NCBI RefSeq assembly: GCF_013377905.1
Contig: NZ_JABKAV010000015.1
Span: 1 to 64,000 of the forward strand
Reading direction: 5' to 3'
Length of the DNA stretch: 64,000 bases
Origin: Hymenobacter terrestris
Lineage (GTDB): Bacteria > Bacteroidota > Bacteroidia > Cytophagales > Hymenobacteraceae
Shown: positions 28,869-36,259 of the stretch, one piece after another
Position numbering within the stretch: the first letter of the stretch is position 1
How the letters are laid out: the number at the start of each line of letters is the position of its first letter
Notes under the pieces: generated by a model
What the model was told of the DNA's origin: nothing
Database searches by the model: none
The model's input: the letters and a program-made list of their open reading frames with translations, nothing else
Position numbers and translations under genes: made by a program

Positions 28869-29567
28869 TTACTGCCCACTGGCATTGGGCACAGCCGCCG
28901 GGGCTGGCGTGGCAGCCGGGGCGGCTGCCGCGCTGTTGCGGAGCGTGAGCTTGAGCGGAGCTACGTTGGTTTCGCGCAGGGCCACAATGCCGTAAACGGT
29001 TTCGCCAGGCTGCAGCACTTTGTTGGTCAGGTCGTAGCGGGCTAGCTCGTTGCGCATGTTTTTGTTGGCCCCACTGGCCCCCAACATATTGCCACCGGCA
29101 ATGAACGGACCAGTAGGAAGGAAGACCCGGTTATCTTCCGTTATCTGGCCATTCACAGTGGTATAGTTGCCAACATTGAAGTTCAGCAACACATACAATA
29201 AGTAAATGGCCACGCCCTGCTTCAGATCTTCGGATGCCTGCATAGAGGAAACCGGCTGAATGGGCCGGTCGCCAAAGGTCAGCTCCAGGTCGCGGGAGAA
29301 GTTGAGCTCGTTGGCCGTGTTGTTGCGCAGCTGAACGGCCACCATTTGGTAACCGCGCTTGCGCTCCTTCTTCACGTACTTTTTGTTGGCCCCGTTAGTA
29401 AGCAGCGCGCTGTAACGGTAGCCGAAATCGACCGGAGCGCCCGCTGGAGCGGCCGATTGATATGAGGTGATACGCTCCGGCTGGATAGCGTGGTAGCTGC
29501 CGGCACAGCTCGACAGCAAAACGGCAGCCGAAACAACGGCTGCCACTTGGGTAAAGGTTTTTCGCAT
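28869..29567 (-). CDS. Hypothetical lipoprotein
   Basis: The 232-residue product has a lipoprotein signal (MRKTFTQVAAVVSAAVLLSS, then C). The mature part has a KKYVKKERKRGYQMVAVQLRN strand region, a predicted amphipathic segment around YLLYVLLNFNVGNYTTV and a C-terminal Ala/Pro-rich, low-complexity tail. I recognise no family. A perfect -7 box lies 53 bases upstream. It is monocistronic. Confidence 0.75.
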   Translation of the reverse strand: MRKTFTQVAAVVSAAVLLSSCAGSYHAIQPERITSYQSAAPAGAPVDFGYRYSALLTNGANKKYVKKERKRGYQMVAVQLRNNTANELNFSRDLELTFGDRPIQPVSSMQASEDLKQGVAIYLLYVLLNFNVGNYTTVNGQITEDNRVFLPTGPFIAGGNMLGASGANKNMRNELARYDLTNKVLQPGETVYGIVALRETNVAPLKLTLRNSAAAAPAATPAPAAVPNASGQ

Positions 29568-29619
29568 ATAAATACGATGAGAATGATAGGATTAGAATAC
29601 CACACACTGATATTCCGAC

Positions 29620-29627
29620 CAAATGTA
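29620..29627 (-). promoter_or_regulatory. Promoter -7 box of the lipoprotein gene at 29567
   Basis: On the minus strand this reads TACATTTG, a perfect match to TAnnTTTG, in a clearly AT-rich gap. Confidence 0.6.
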
Positions 29628-29738
29628 TAGGACAGCAGAACTGCTTGCTGCTATGCAATGATAAAATTTATACTTTTTGTTAGCCCAGTCTATAACTTTT
29701 TTTGAATAGCCTAATTGGCATCATATATTGAACCGATA

Positions 29739-30296
29739 TCAGTCGGCCAATACCAGTTCGCGCGGTAGCTCGAACTTGAGGCTGCGGCTCTTGCTGCGGG
29801 CGTGCAGCTGGGTCAGGAAGTCGTCGAGGTCGGCTTTGTATTCGAGCCAGAGGTCTTCGTGCAGGTTCTTCTGTACCAGTTGCGTAGTGCGGGCGGCAAG
29901 CCGGGCCGTGGCCGTAAAAAAGCCCGCGTACGGGCTCTCGAACTGGCCGGTGTAATTTTCGAAGATATGGCGCAGCGCGTACAGATTCAGGTCGATTTCC
30001 AGGCGCTTGTCCTTGGTAATGCGGCGGGCGCGGGCCACCTCTTTCACCGTTTTGCTCAATGCCTTGGTAAGGCTGCGGTTGAGCAGCCGCCCGGTGGCAC
30101 CCACCGCAAATAGTTCGTGAATCTGGTCGGAGGCCTGCTCGTACACCGTGGCTGCGTCTACGTCGGGCAGCAGCTCGAAGCAGAGGGTGTCGTACAACTC
30201 GGCGTCGCGGCGAGCGGCTCGTAGTAGCAGGGCTTCCTTCTCCTTCTCGGAAAGCTGTTTGAGGGCGCGCTTGAAATCGGCGGACGGGATAGGCAT
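29739..30296 (-). CDS. Hypothetical helical cytoplasmic protein
   Basis: The 185-residue product starts at MPIPSADFKRALKQLSEKEK, without signal or membrane segment (an ATG three codons earlier, at 30305, is also possible). It is strongly helical and charged, with the segment LLLRAARRDAELYDTLCFEL and a C-terminal LQHARSKSRSLKFELPREL-like region. Similar small charged proteins are frequent in Cytophagales. I assign no function. Confidence 0.65.
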   Translation of the reverse strand: MPIPSADFKRALKQLSEKEKEALLLRAARRDAELYDTLCFELLPDVDAATVYEQASDQIHELFAVGATGRLLNRSLTKALSKTVKEVARARRITKDKRLEIDLNLYALRHIFENYTGQFESPYAGFFTATARLAARTTQLVQKNLHEDLWLEYKADLDDFLTQLHARSKSRSLKFELPRELVLAD

Positions 30297-30477
30297 TGGG
30301 TTCAATTAAAAAATAAAATTGACGAATTAAAAGTTGTTGGGGCCTTCGCAGGAACCACAAAACCGCTGCGTGGGCTTCAGCAAAACTCTTTTACGGAACC
30401 CGGAAACGAATCGGCGTGCCACCCTGTTATACCCGGCTGCCAAGGACGTAGCAGCCAGTTTTCTGGCCGGTTTTTCG

Positions 30478-30485
30478 TATTTTTG
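30478..30485 (+). promoter_or_regulatory. clpS promoter -7 box, four bases before the ATG
   Basis: TATTTTTG matches TAnnTTTG perfectly and ends four bases before the ATG at 30490. This predicts a leaderless or nearly leaderless mRNA. Confidence 0.65.
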
Positions 30486-30489
30486 TGCC

Positions 30490-30771
30490 ATGAACAGCAA
30501 CCCGCAAATCGAGTACGACGAGGACGTTATGCTCCTGGAAAAGACGACGGATGTGCGCGACCTAATCGTGTACAACGACGACCACAACACCTTCGACCAC
30601 GTTATCAAAACCCTCGTTGATGTGTGCGGGCACCAGCCCGAACAGGCCGAGCAATGCACGCTGCTTATCCATTACAAAGGCCAGTGCACCGTTAAGCACG
30701 GCAGTTACGATGAGCTAGCCAGCATGTGCACCGCCATCCACGACCGCGGCATTTCGGCCGACGTTTTATAA
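30490..30771 (+). CDS. clpS: ATP-dependent Clp protease adaptor ClpS
   Basis: The 93-residue product shows the ClpS core LIVYNDDHNTFDHVIKTLVD, in which Asn-Asp and the hydrophobic pocket residues bind N-end-rule substrates, and the HYKGQCTVKHGSYDELASM segment. A longer in-frame start at 30334 is rejected because the -7 box and the family length both fix ATG 30490. ClpS delivers proteins with bulky N-terminal residues to ClpAP. recR follows 99 bp downstream on the same strand. Confidence 0.95.
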   Translation: MNSNPQIEYDEDVMLLEKTTDVRDLIVYNDDHNTFDHVIKTLVDVCGHQPEQAEQCTLLIHYKGQCTVKHGSYDELASMCTAIHDRGISADVL

Positions 30772-30775
30772 TCTG

Positions 30776-30866
30776 AGCTGTTAGCTGACAGCCGGTAGCG
30801 GACAGCTTCTCGTGGAAACGACAGGCGGAAAAAGCTACCAGCCAGCAGCTATCAGCTAACAGCCAA
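30776..30866. repeat. Imperfect inverted repeat with AGCTGTTAGCTGA arms
   Basis: Left arm GCTGTTAGCTGACAGCCGGT, then AGC, and right arm GCTACCAGCCAGCAGCTATC, then AGCTAACAGC, are imperfect reverse complements across the clpS-recR gap. The short core AGTTATCAGCT or its complement also occurs near 605 and 38900. Confidence 0.6.
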
Positions 30867-30870
30867 CTAC

Positions 30871-31485
30871 ATGGAGTTTCCTTCCAAGCTAATTGAAAAT
30901 GCCGTCGGGGAGCTCTCGAAGCTGCCAGGGGTAGGTAAGAAAACGGCGCTGCGGCTGGCTTTGCACCTGCTGAAGGCCGAAACCGACACCACGGCTTCGC
31001 TGGCTGAGGCACTGGCCAAAATGCGCTTCGAGATTCGCTACTGCGACACTTGCCACAACATTTCTGACACGCCCGAGTGCGCCATTTGCGCCAACCACCT
31101 GCGCGACCAGAGCACGGTGTGCGTGGTGTCGGACATACGCGACGTAATTGCCATCGAAAACACGGCTCAGTATCAGGGTATGTACCACGTGCTGGGCGGC
31201 GTAATTTCGCCCATTGAAGGCATTGGCCCCGGCGACCTCAACATCGACTCGCTATTGGAGCGCATCACCCGCGAGGGCTCCGAAATCCGGGAAGTCATCC
31301 TCGCCATTAGTCCCACAATGGAAGGCGACACCACGGCCTTTTACCTCTCGCGCAAGCTGCGCGACCAGCCCGAACTGCACCTTAGCAGCATTGCCCGCGG
31401 CATCCCGATGGGCGGCGAACTGGAGTACGCCGACGAAATCACTCTCGGCCGTAGTATCGTCGACCGCCAGCGCCAGGCGCTGTAG
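30871..31485 (+). CDS. recR: Recombination protein RecR
   Basis: The 204-residue product opens with the helix-hairpin-helix [18 protein letters not shown], then the zinc finger [16 protein letters not shown] and the Toprim domain with [19 protein letters not shown] and the E/D motif around [14 protein letters not shown]. RecR acts with RecO and RecF in gap repair by loading RecA. A dispersed palindromic repeat follows at once. Confidence 0.96.
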   Translation: MEFPSKLIENAVGELSKLPGVGKKTALRLALHLLKAETDTTASLAEALAKMRFEIRYCDTCHNISDTPECAICANHLRDQSTVCVVSDIRDVIAIENTAQYQGMYHVLGGVISPIEGIGPGDLNIDSLLERITREGSEIREVILAISPTMEGDTTAFYLSRKLRDQPELHLSSIARGIPMGGELEYADEITLGRSIVDRQRQAL

Positions 31486-31504
31486 GGGAGGAGGCAGAGG
31501 GATT

Positions 31505-31592
31505 GTAGCATGAAGCTCCGGCTTTGCGTGTCGTTGAACGGTTTCCTCGGAAGCCAGCAACGGCACGCGAAGCCGGAGCTTCGTGCTATAGC
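31505..31592. repeat. Palindromic intergenic repeat (GAAGCTCCGG family), copy 1
   Basis: Left arm TAGCATGAAGCTCCGGCTTT, then GCGTG, and right arm CACGCGAAGCCGGAGCTTCG, then TGCTA, pair around a ~35-base centre. A second copy of this type is at 35046. Confidence 0.8.
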
Positions 31593-31640
31593 CCTTCTGT
31601 GTAACTTTCGCGGCCCTAACCACTGCCGACGCTCCGCCCT

Positions 31641-33641
31641 GTGCCGCCCGAAGAAGTTGCCCTGTCCGTTATTATCGTCAACTACAACGTCTGCTACTTT
31701 CTGGAGCAGGCGCTGCTGTCGGTGCGGCGGGCGGGCGAGAAGCTGGGCCGGCCGCTGGAGGTGTTTGTGGTCGATAACAACTCGGTGGACGGCTCGGTGG
31801 CCATGGTGCGGGCCAGGTTTCCGGAGGTTATCCTCATTGCCAACCACGACAACCCGGGCTTCTCGAAGGCCAACAACCAGGCCCTGCGCGTAGCTAAGGG
31901 GCAATATGCGCTGCTGCTCAACCCCGATACGGTGGTAGAGGAAGATACCTTCCGGCTGTGCTGCGAGTTCATGGACGAACACCCGCGCTGCGGCGGCCTG
32001 GGCGTGAAAATGCTCGACGGGCAGGGCCGGTTTCTGCCCGAAAGCAAACGCGGCCTGCCCACGCCGGCGGTAGCTTTCTACAAGATATTTGGGCTGGCAC
32101 GGCTGTTTCCGAAGTCGCGGCGCTTCGGGCGCTACCACTTGGGCTTTCTCAGCCCCGATGAAACCCACGAAATAGCGGTGCTCAGCGGCGCCTTTATGCT
32201 GATGCGGCAGGCCGCGCTAGAGGAAGTGGGGCTACTCGATGAGGACTACTTCATGTACGGCGAGGACATCGACCTCTCGTACCGGCTCACGCAGGGTGGC
32301 TGGCAGAACTTCTACTATCCCGGCACCCGCATCATCCACTACAAGGGGGAAAGCACGAAGCGCACGAGCGTCAACTATGTGTTCGTGTTTTACCGGGCAA
32401 TGGTGATTTTTGCCCGCAAGCATTTTGCACCCCAGCGAGCGGGCCTATTTTCGGTGCTGATAAACGCGGCCATCTGGCTGCGGGCGGGCGCGGCGGTGGC
32501 CAAGCGGCTGCTGCTGCGGGCCGCCCCCGTGCTGCTCGATGCGGGGCTGCTGTACGCGGGTATGTACCTGCTGAAAACCTACTGGGAGCAGAACCACAAG
32601 TACGTGCGCGAGCCCTACCCCGAGCAATATATGCTGATGGCAGTGCCAGCCTACATTGCGGTGTGGCTGGGCTCGGCGTTTCTGAGCGGGGCCTACGACC
32701 GGCCGCTGCGGGCCAGTCGGCTGGTGCGCGGCATTGTGGTGGGCACGCTGCTGATTTCGGCCTTTAGCAACTTCCTCGATGCCTGGCGCTTCTCAAAAGC
32801 CCTGATTCTACTGGGTGGAATCTGGGCCGTGGCGGCGCTGCTGCTGCGCCGGGCTGCGGGCAATTTTCTGCGCTACCGCCGCTTTGGCCTCACCGAGAGC
32901 CAGCAGAAAAACGTGGGCATTGTGGGCTCGGCCGAGGAAAGTCGCCGGGTGCGCCAGCTGCTGGAGCAGGCTGCCGTACCGGCCCGCATTATCGGCTACG
33001 TGGAGCCGGCTCCTGTACCGCCAAACCTCAGCGAAACCGCGCCTCCGCCCGACGACTTGCTGGGAGAAGTGCGCCAGTTGGAGGATATTATCCGCATTTA
33101 TGGGCTCGATGAGCTGGTTTTCTGCGGCCGCGACCTGCCTGCAAGCCAGATTATCGGGCTGATGGCCGGCCTGCCTCAGCACCCGCCGGTAGCCTTCAAA
33201 ATTCTGCCCCCCGGCAGCCAGTACATCATCGGCAGTTCAGGCAAAGACTCGCCCGGCGACTATTACGCCCTCGATATCACGCTCAACCTGTTCCGTCCTG
33301 AGCAAGTACGAAACAAGCGCCTGCTCGACATCCTCAGTAGCCTGCTGCTATTAGCGCTTAGTCCGGTGCTGGTGTGGTTTGAGCAGCACAAAGCCGGTTT
33401 CCTGCGCAACTGCCTGCGGGTGCTGGTGGGCTCGCGCACCTGGGTGGGCCTGCGCCACGCCGCTGCGCCGCAAGCTGCTACCCGCGCCATCCTCTCGCCC
33501 GCCGATGCTGTGCGCTCCACTGCCCCGCTCACCGAAACCACCCGCCGCCGCCTGGAGTTACTATACGCCAAAGACTACCACCCTGCCACCGACTGGCGCA
33601 TTATGGTTCAGTGCCTGCGTCAGTTGGGCCGGGAGGAGTAG
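31641..33641 (+). CDS. Glycosyltransferase family 2 fused to a membrane and nucleotide-binding-like region
   Basis: The 666-residue product (GTG start) has an N-terminal GT2 domain, about residues 1-270: SVIIVNYNVCYFLEQALLSV, VVDNNSVDGSV, NPGFSKANNQA, LLLNPDTVVEED (the DxD-like site) and DEDYFMYGEDIDLSYR. Two or three hydrophobic segments follow at about 270-430. The C-terminal part has a Rossmann-like stretch NVGIVGSAEESRRVRQLLEQ, ELVFCGRDLP and PPGSQYIIGSSGKDSPGDYY, resembling the cofactor-binding region of polyprenyl-phosphate sugar transferases, but without their catalytic domain. It probably makes a cell-surface glycan. A TAACTTTC box at 31602 is one mismatch from the -7 consensus. Confidence 0.88.
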   Translation: MPPEEVALSVIIVNYNVCYFLEQALLSVRRAGEKLGRPLEVFVVDNNSVDGSVAMVRARFPEVILIANHDNPGFSKANNQALRVAKGQYALLLNPDTVVEEDTFRLCCEFMDEHPRCGGLGVKMLDGQGRFLPESKRGLPTPAVAFYKIFGLARLFPKSRRFGRYHLGFLSPDETHEIAVLSGAFMLMRQAALEEVGLLDEDYFMYGEDIDLSYRLTQGGWQNFYYPGTRIIHYKGESTKRTSVNYVFVFYRAMVIFARKHFAPQRAGLFSVLINAAIWLRAGAAVAKRLLLRAAPVLLDAGLLYAGMYLLKTYWEQNHKYVREPYPEQYMLMAVPAYIAVWLGSAFLSGAYDRPLRASRLVRGIVVGTLLISAFSNFLDAWRFSKALILLGGIWAVAALLLRRAAGNFLRYRRFGLTESQQKNVGIVGSAEESRRVRQLLEQAAVPARIIGYVEPAPVPPNLSETAPPPDDLLGEVRQLEDIIRIYGLDELVFCGRDLPASQIIGLMAGLPQHPPVAFKILPPGSQYIIGSSGKDSPGDYYALDITLNLFRPEQVRNKRLLDILSSLLLLALSPVLVWFEQHKAGFLRNCLRVLVGSRTWVGLRHAAAPQAATRAILSPADAVRSTAPLTETTRRRLELLYAKDYHPATDWRIMVQCLRQLGREE

Positions 33642-33645
33642 GGGA

Positions 33646-33762
33646 AAACGTTAGGCTGAGCGCAGTCGAAGCACCTCTGCCGCAGTGCTAATTCTGCTAC
33701 TAAGTTGGTGTGGCGACGAAGCGGCGGAGATGCTTCGGGTGCGCTTAGCCTGACGTTCCTTT
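33646..33762. repeat. Palindromic intergenic repeat (GCTGAGC family), copy 3
   Basis: Left arm AACGTTAGGCTGAGCGCAGT, then CGAAGCACCTCTGCCGC, and right arm GCGGCGGAGATGCTTCGGGT, then GCGCTTAGCCTGACGTT, form a long imperfect stem between the GT2 and aminotransferase genes. Confidence 0.75.
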
Positions 33763-33817
33763 TTACTCCCTAATCCTCTACCTTCTACCTTTACCCTTCC
33801 ATCCAACCCCTCTACGC

Positions 33818-35044
33818 ATGCCCGCTACTGTTGCCACCGACCGCGCCCCGCTTGTTCTCTCCGACCGCATCAATGCCATGCAGGAGTCGCAAACCATTGC
33901 TATGGCCAAAAAGGCCCGGGCGCTGGCGGCCGAGGGCGTCGATGTGATTAGCCTCAGCTTTGGCGAGCCCGACTTTCAGACGCCCCAATACATAAAGGAT
34001 GCCGCCAAGCAGGCGCTGGATGAGGGCTACACTTTCTATACGCCTGTACCCGGCTATCTGGAGTTGCGGCAGGCCATCTGCGACAAGTTCCGGCGCGACA
34101 ACCAACTGGACTACCTGCCCGAAAACATTGTGGTAAGTACCGGGGCCAAGCAGTCGTTGGCTAACGCCGTGCTGAGTCTGGTGAACCCGGGCGACGAGGT
34201 GATTGTGTTTTCGCCCTACTGGGTGAGCTATGAGGAAATGGTGCGGCTGGCTGAGGGCGTGAGCGTGCCGCTGATTGGGGCATTCGAAAACAACTTCAAG
34301 GTGACGGCCGCGCAGGTCGAGGCGGCCATCACGCCTCGCACTCGGCTCATCATGTACTCCTCGCCCTGCAACCCCACCGGCGCCGTTTTCAGCCGTGAGG
34401 AGCTGGCCGAGCTGGCTGCCGTGGTGGCCCGCCACCCTCACATACATGTGCTGGCCGACGAGATTTACGAGTACATCAACTTCGTGGGCGAGCACGTGAG
34501 CTTGGCCCAGTTCGATGAGGTGAAGGACCAGGTGATTACCATCAACGGCTTCTCGAAGGGCTACGCCATGACCGGCTGGCGGGTGGGCTACCTGGCCGCC
34601 CGGCGCGAAATTGCTGCCGCCTGCGAGAAAATCCAGAGCCAGATTACTTCCGGCACCTGCTCGATTGCTCAGCGGGCCAGCATTGCGGCCCTGGAGGGTG
34701 GCCGCGCCTCGGCCGATGAAATGGTGGCTGCCTACCGCCGCCGCCGCGACTTGGTGCTGGAGTTGGCAAAGGACATTCCTGGTTTCCGGACCAACGTGCC
34801 CAGCGGCGCTTTCTACTTGTTTCCTGACGTAACCGGCTACTTCGGCCGCACCACAGCGGCCGGCGAAACAATTGCTACGGCCTCCGACCTGGCCATGTAC
34901 CTGCTCAACGACGCCCATGTGGCCGCCGTCGATGGAGCTGCCTTCGGTGCCCCCGACTGCCTGCGCTTCAGCACCGCCGCCGCCGACGATAAGCTCCGCG
35001 AGGCCTTCGAGCGGATTAAGATATCGTTGGCCAAGCTGACGTGA
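33818..35044 (+). CDS. Class I/II aminotransferase (aspartate aminotransferase-like)
   Basis: The 408-residue product has the fold type I layout with SFGEPDFQTPQYIKDAA, YTPVPGYLELRQAI, STGAKQSL, the SSPCNPTGAVFSREEL motif and the PLP lysine in NGFSKGYAMTGWRVGYL. The last motif with the two Arg-binding residues is typical of aspartate or prephenate aminotransferases. A TACCTTTA box lies about 25 bases upstream. The start at MPATVATDRAP gives a short non-conserved leader. Substrate assignment is inferred from family resemblance. Confidence 0.93.
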   Translation: MPATVATDRAPLVLSDRINAMQESQTIAMAKKARALAAEGVDVISLSFGEPDFQTPQYIKDAAKQALDEGYTFYTPVPGYLELRQAICDKFRRDNQLDYLPENIVVSTGAKQSLANAVLSLVNPGDEVIVFSPYWVSYEEMVRLAEGVSVPLIGAFENNFKVTAAQVEAAITPRTRLIMYSSPCNPTGAVFSREELAELAAVVARHPHIHVLADEIYEYINFVGEHVSLAQFDEVKDQVITINGFSKGYAMTGWRVGYLAARREIAAACEKIQSQITSGTCSIAQRASIAALEGGRASADEMVAAYRRRRDLVLELAKDIPGFRTNVPSGAFYLFPDVTGYFGRTTAAGETIATASDLAMYLLNDAHVAAVDGAAFGAPDCLRFSTAAADDKLREAFERIKISLAKLT

Positions 35045-35045
35045 G

Positions 35046-35137
35046 GCTGCAGCGCGAAGCTCCGGCTTCGCGTGTCATTGCTGAATTGTTGAGGATATCG
35101 TTCAACGGTGCGCGAAGCTGGAGCTTCGCGCCACAGC
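35046..35137. repeat. Palindromic intergenic repeat (GAAGCTCCGG family), copy 2
   Basis: Left arm GCTGCAGCGCGAAGCTCCGG, then CTTCGCGTG, and right arm CGCGAAGCTGGAGCTTCGCG, then CCACAGC, flank a ~30-base loop. Its right end abuts the -7 box of the next gene. Confidence 0.8.
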
Positions 35138-35138
35138 C

Positions 35139-35146
35139 TATCTTTG
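35139..35146 (+). promoter_or_regulatory. Promoter -7 box of the heptose kinase gene
   Basis: TATCTTTG matches TAnnTTTG perfectly, 25 bases before the ATG at 35172, directly after a palindromic repeat. Confidence 0.6.
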
Positions 35147-35171
35147 CGGCTGCTGAATCAATTCGTTCCTA

Positions 35172-36191
35172 ATGCCTGTTGCCCTGCCGCCCACTTCGCT
35201 GCCCGACCTTTTTGCCGCTTTCAACCAGCTGACCGTGCTTATTGTGGGCGACGTGATGCTCGACGCCTATGTGTGGGGCCGCTCGGTGCGACTCTCGCCC
35301 GAGGCCCCGGTGCCGGTGGTGAATGTGAGCCGCACCGAGCAGCGCCTGGGCGGCGCGGCCAATGTGGCGCTCAATGTGCAGGCACTTGGCGCCACGCCAC
35401 TATTGTGTGCTCTGATTGGCGAGGATGTAGGCGGCGACCAGCTGCTGGAGCGGCTGGAAATAAACGGGCTGTCGGCCGAGGGTATTGTGCGTTCGGGTAC
35501 CCGGCCCACCACGGTCAAGCAACGCATCCTGGCCCACGGCCAGCAACTATTGCGCATCGACTCAGAAGTGGAAACGGAAGCGGATGCCACCGAAAACGAG
35601 GCCCTTACGGCCCGGTTTGCCCAGTTGCTGGCGCGGGCCGATGTGGTCATTTTCGAGGATTACGATAAAGGCGTACTTACCGCTAGCAACATCCGCCACT
35701 TCATCAGTCTGGCCCGCGAGCGGGAAGTGCCCACCGTGGTCGACCCCAAGAAGAGAAACTTCCTGGCTTACCAGCACTGCAGCCTGTTCAAGCCCAACCT
35801 CAAGGAGCTGCGCGAGGGCCTTAAGCTCGAATTCGGCGACCCTACCACCGACCGGGCTGGTTTCGAGGCGGCCGTGGCCCGGCTACGCGAACTACTGGAA
35901 CCCGATACGGTGCTCGTTACACTATCAGAACACGGTGTGTTTGCCCAGCTTCAGGAGCAGAAAACTTACCTGCCGGCCCACCTACGCACCATTTCCGACG
36001 TGTCGGGCGCTGGCGACACCGTAATTAGCATTGCCGCGCTGTGCGTGGCCCTGAACCTGCCGGTTGCGGCCATGGCCGCGTTGGCCAACCTGGGCGGCGG
36101 GCTGGTGTGCGAGCAGGTGGGCGTGGTGCCCATCGAGAAGCAGAAGCTGCTACTGGAAGCCGAGCGTCTGGGAACTACCCTAGCGGGCTAA
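35172..36191 (+). CDS. rfaE1: D-glycero-beta-D-manno-heptose-7-phosphate kinase-like (PfkB family)
   Basis: The 339-residue product shows the RfaE domain I pattern: VLIVGDVMLDAYVWG, RLSPEAPVPVV, LGGAANVALNVQALGA, the VIFEDYDKGVL loop and the PfkB catalytic signature DVSGAGDTVISIAAL with the Asp general base. The HldE nucleotidyltransferase domain is absent, so this is a stand-alone kinase, as usual in Bacteroidota. It would phosphorylate heptose-7-phosphate at position 1 for lipopolysaccharide core or glycoprotein glycans. GT2 and aminotransferase genes nearby fit a surface-sugar context, but no operon is certain. Confidence 0.88.
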   Translation: MPVALPPTSLPDLFAAFNQLTVLIVGDVMLDAYVWGRSVRLSPEAPVPVVNVSRTEQRLGGAANVALNVQALGATPLLCALIGEDVGGDQLLERLEINGLSAEGIVRSGTRPTTVKQRILAHGQQLLRIDSEVETEADATENEALTARFAQLLARADVVIFEDYDKGVLTASNIRHFISLAREREVPTVVDPKKRNFLAYQHCSLFKPNLKELREGLKLEFGDPTTDRAGFEAAVARLRELLEPDTVLVTLSEHGVFAQLQEQKTYLPAHLRTISDVSGAGDTVISIAALCVALNLPVAAMAALANLGGGLVCEQVGVVPIEKQKLLLEAERLGTTLAG

Positions 36192-36259
36192 TAGAGGGTA
36201 ATGGATGGGCGTTCATATGCCAAGTACTAGCTAATAGCTGCCAGAATTAAGGCGCGGCC

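Noticed and set aside
33812..34918. Long minus-strand open frame overlapping the aminotransferase gene
   Set aside because: It is the mirror of a clear PLP enzyme with all motifs on the plus strand. Long antisense frames are expected in high-GC coding sequence.
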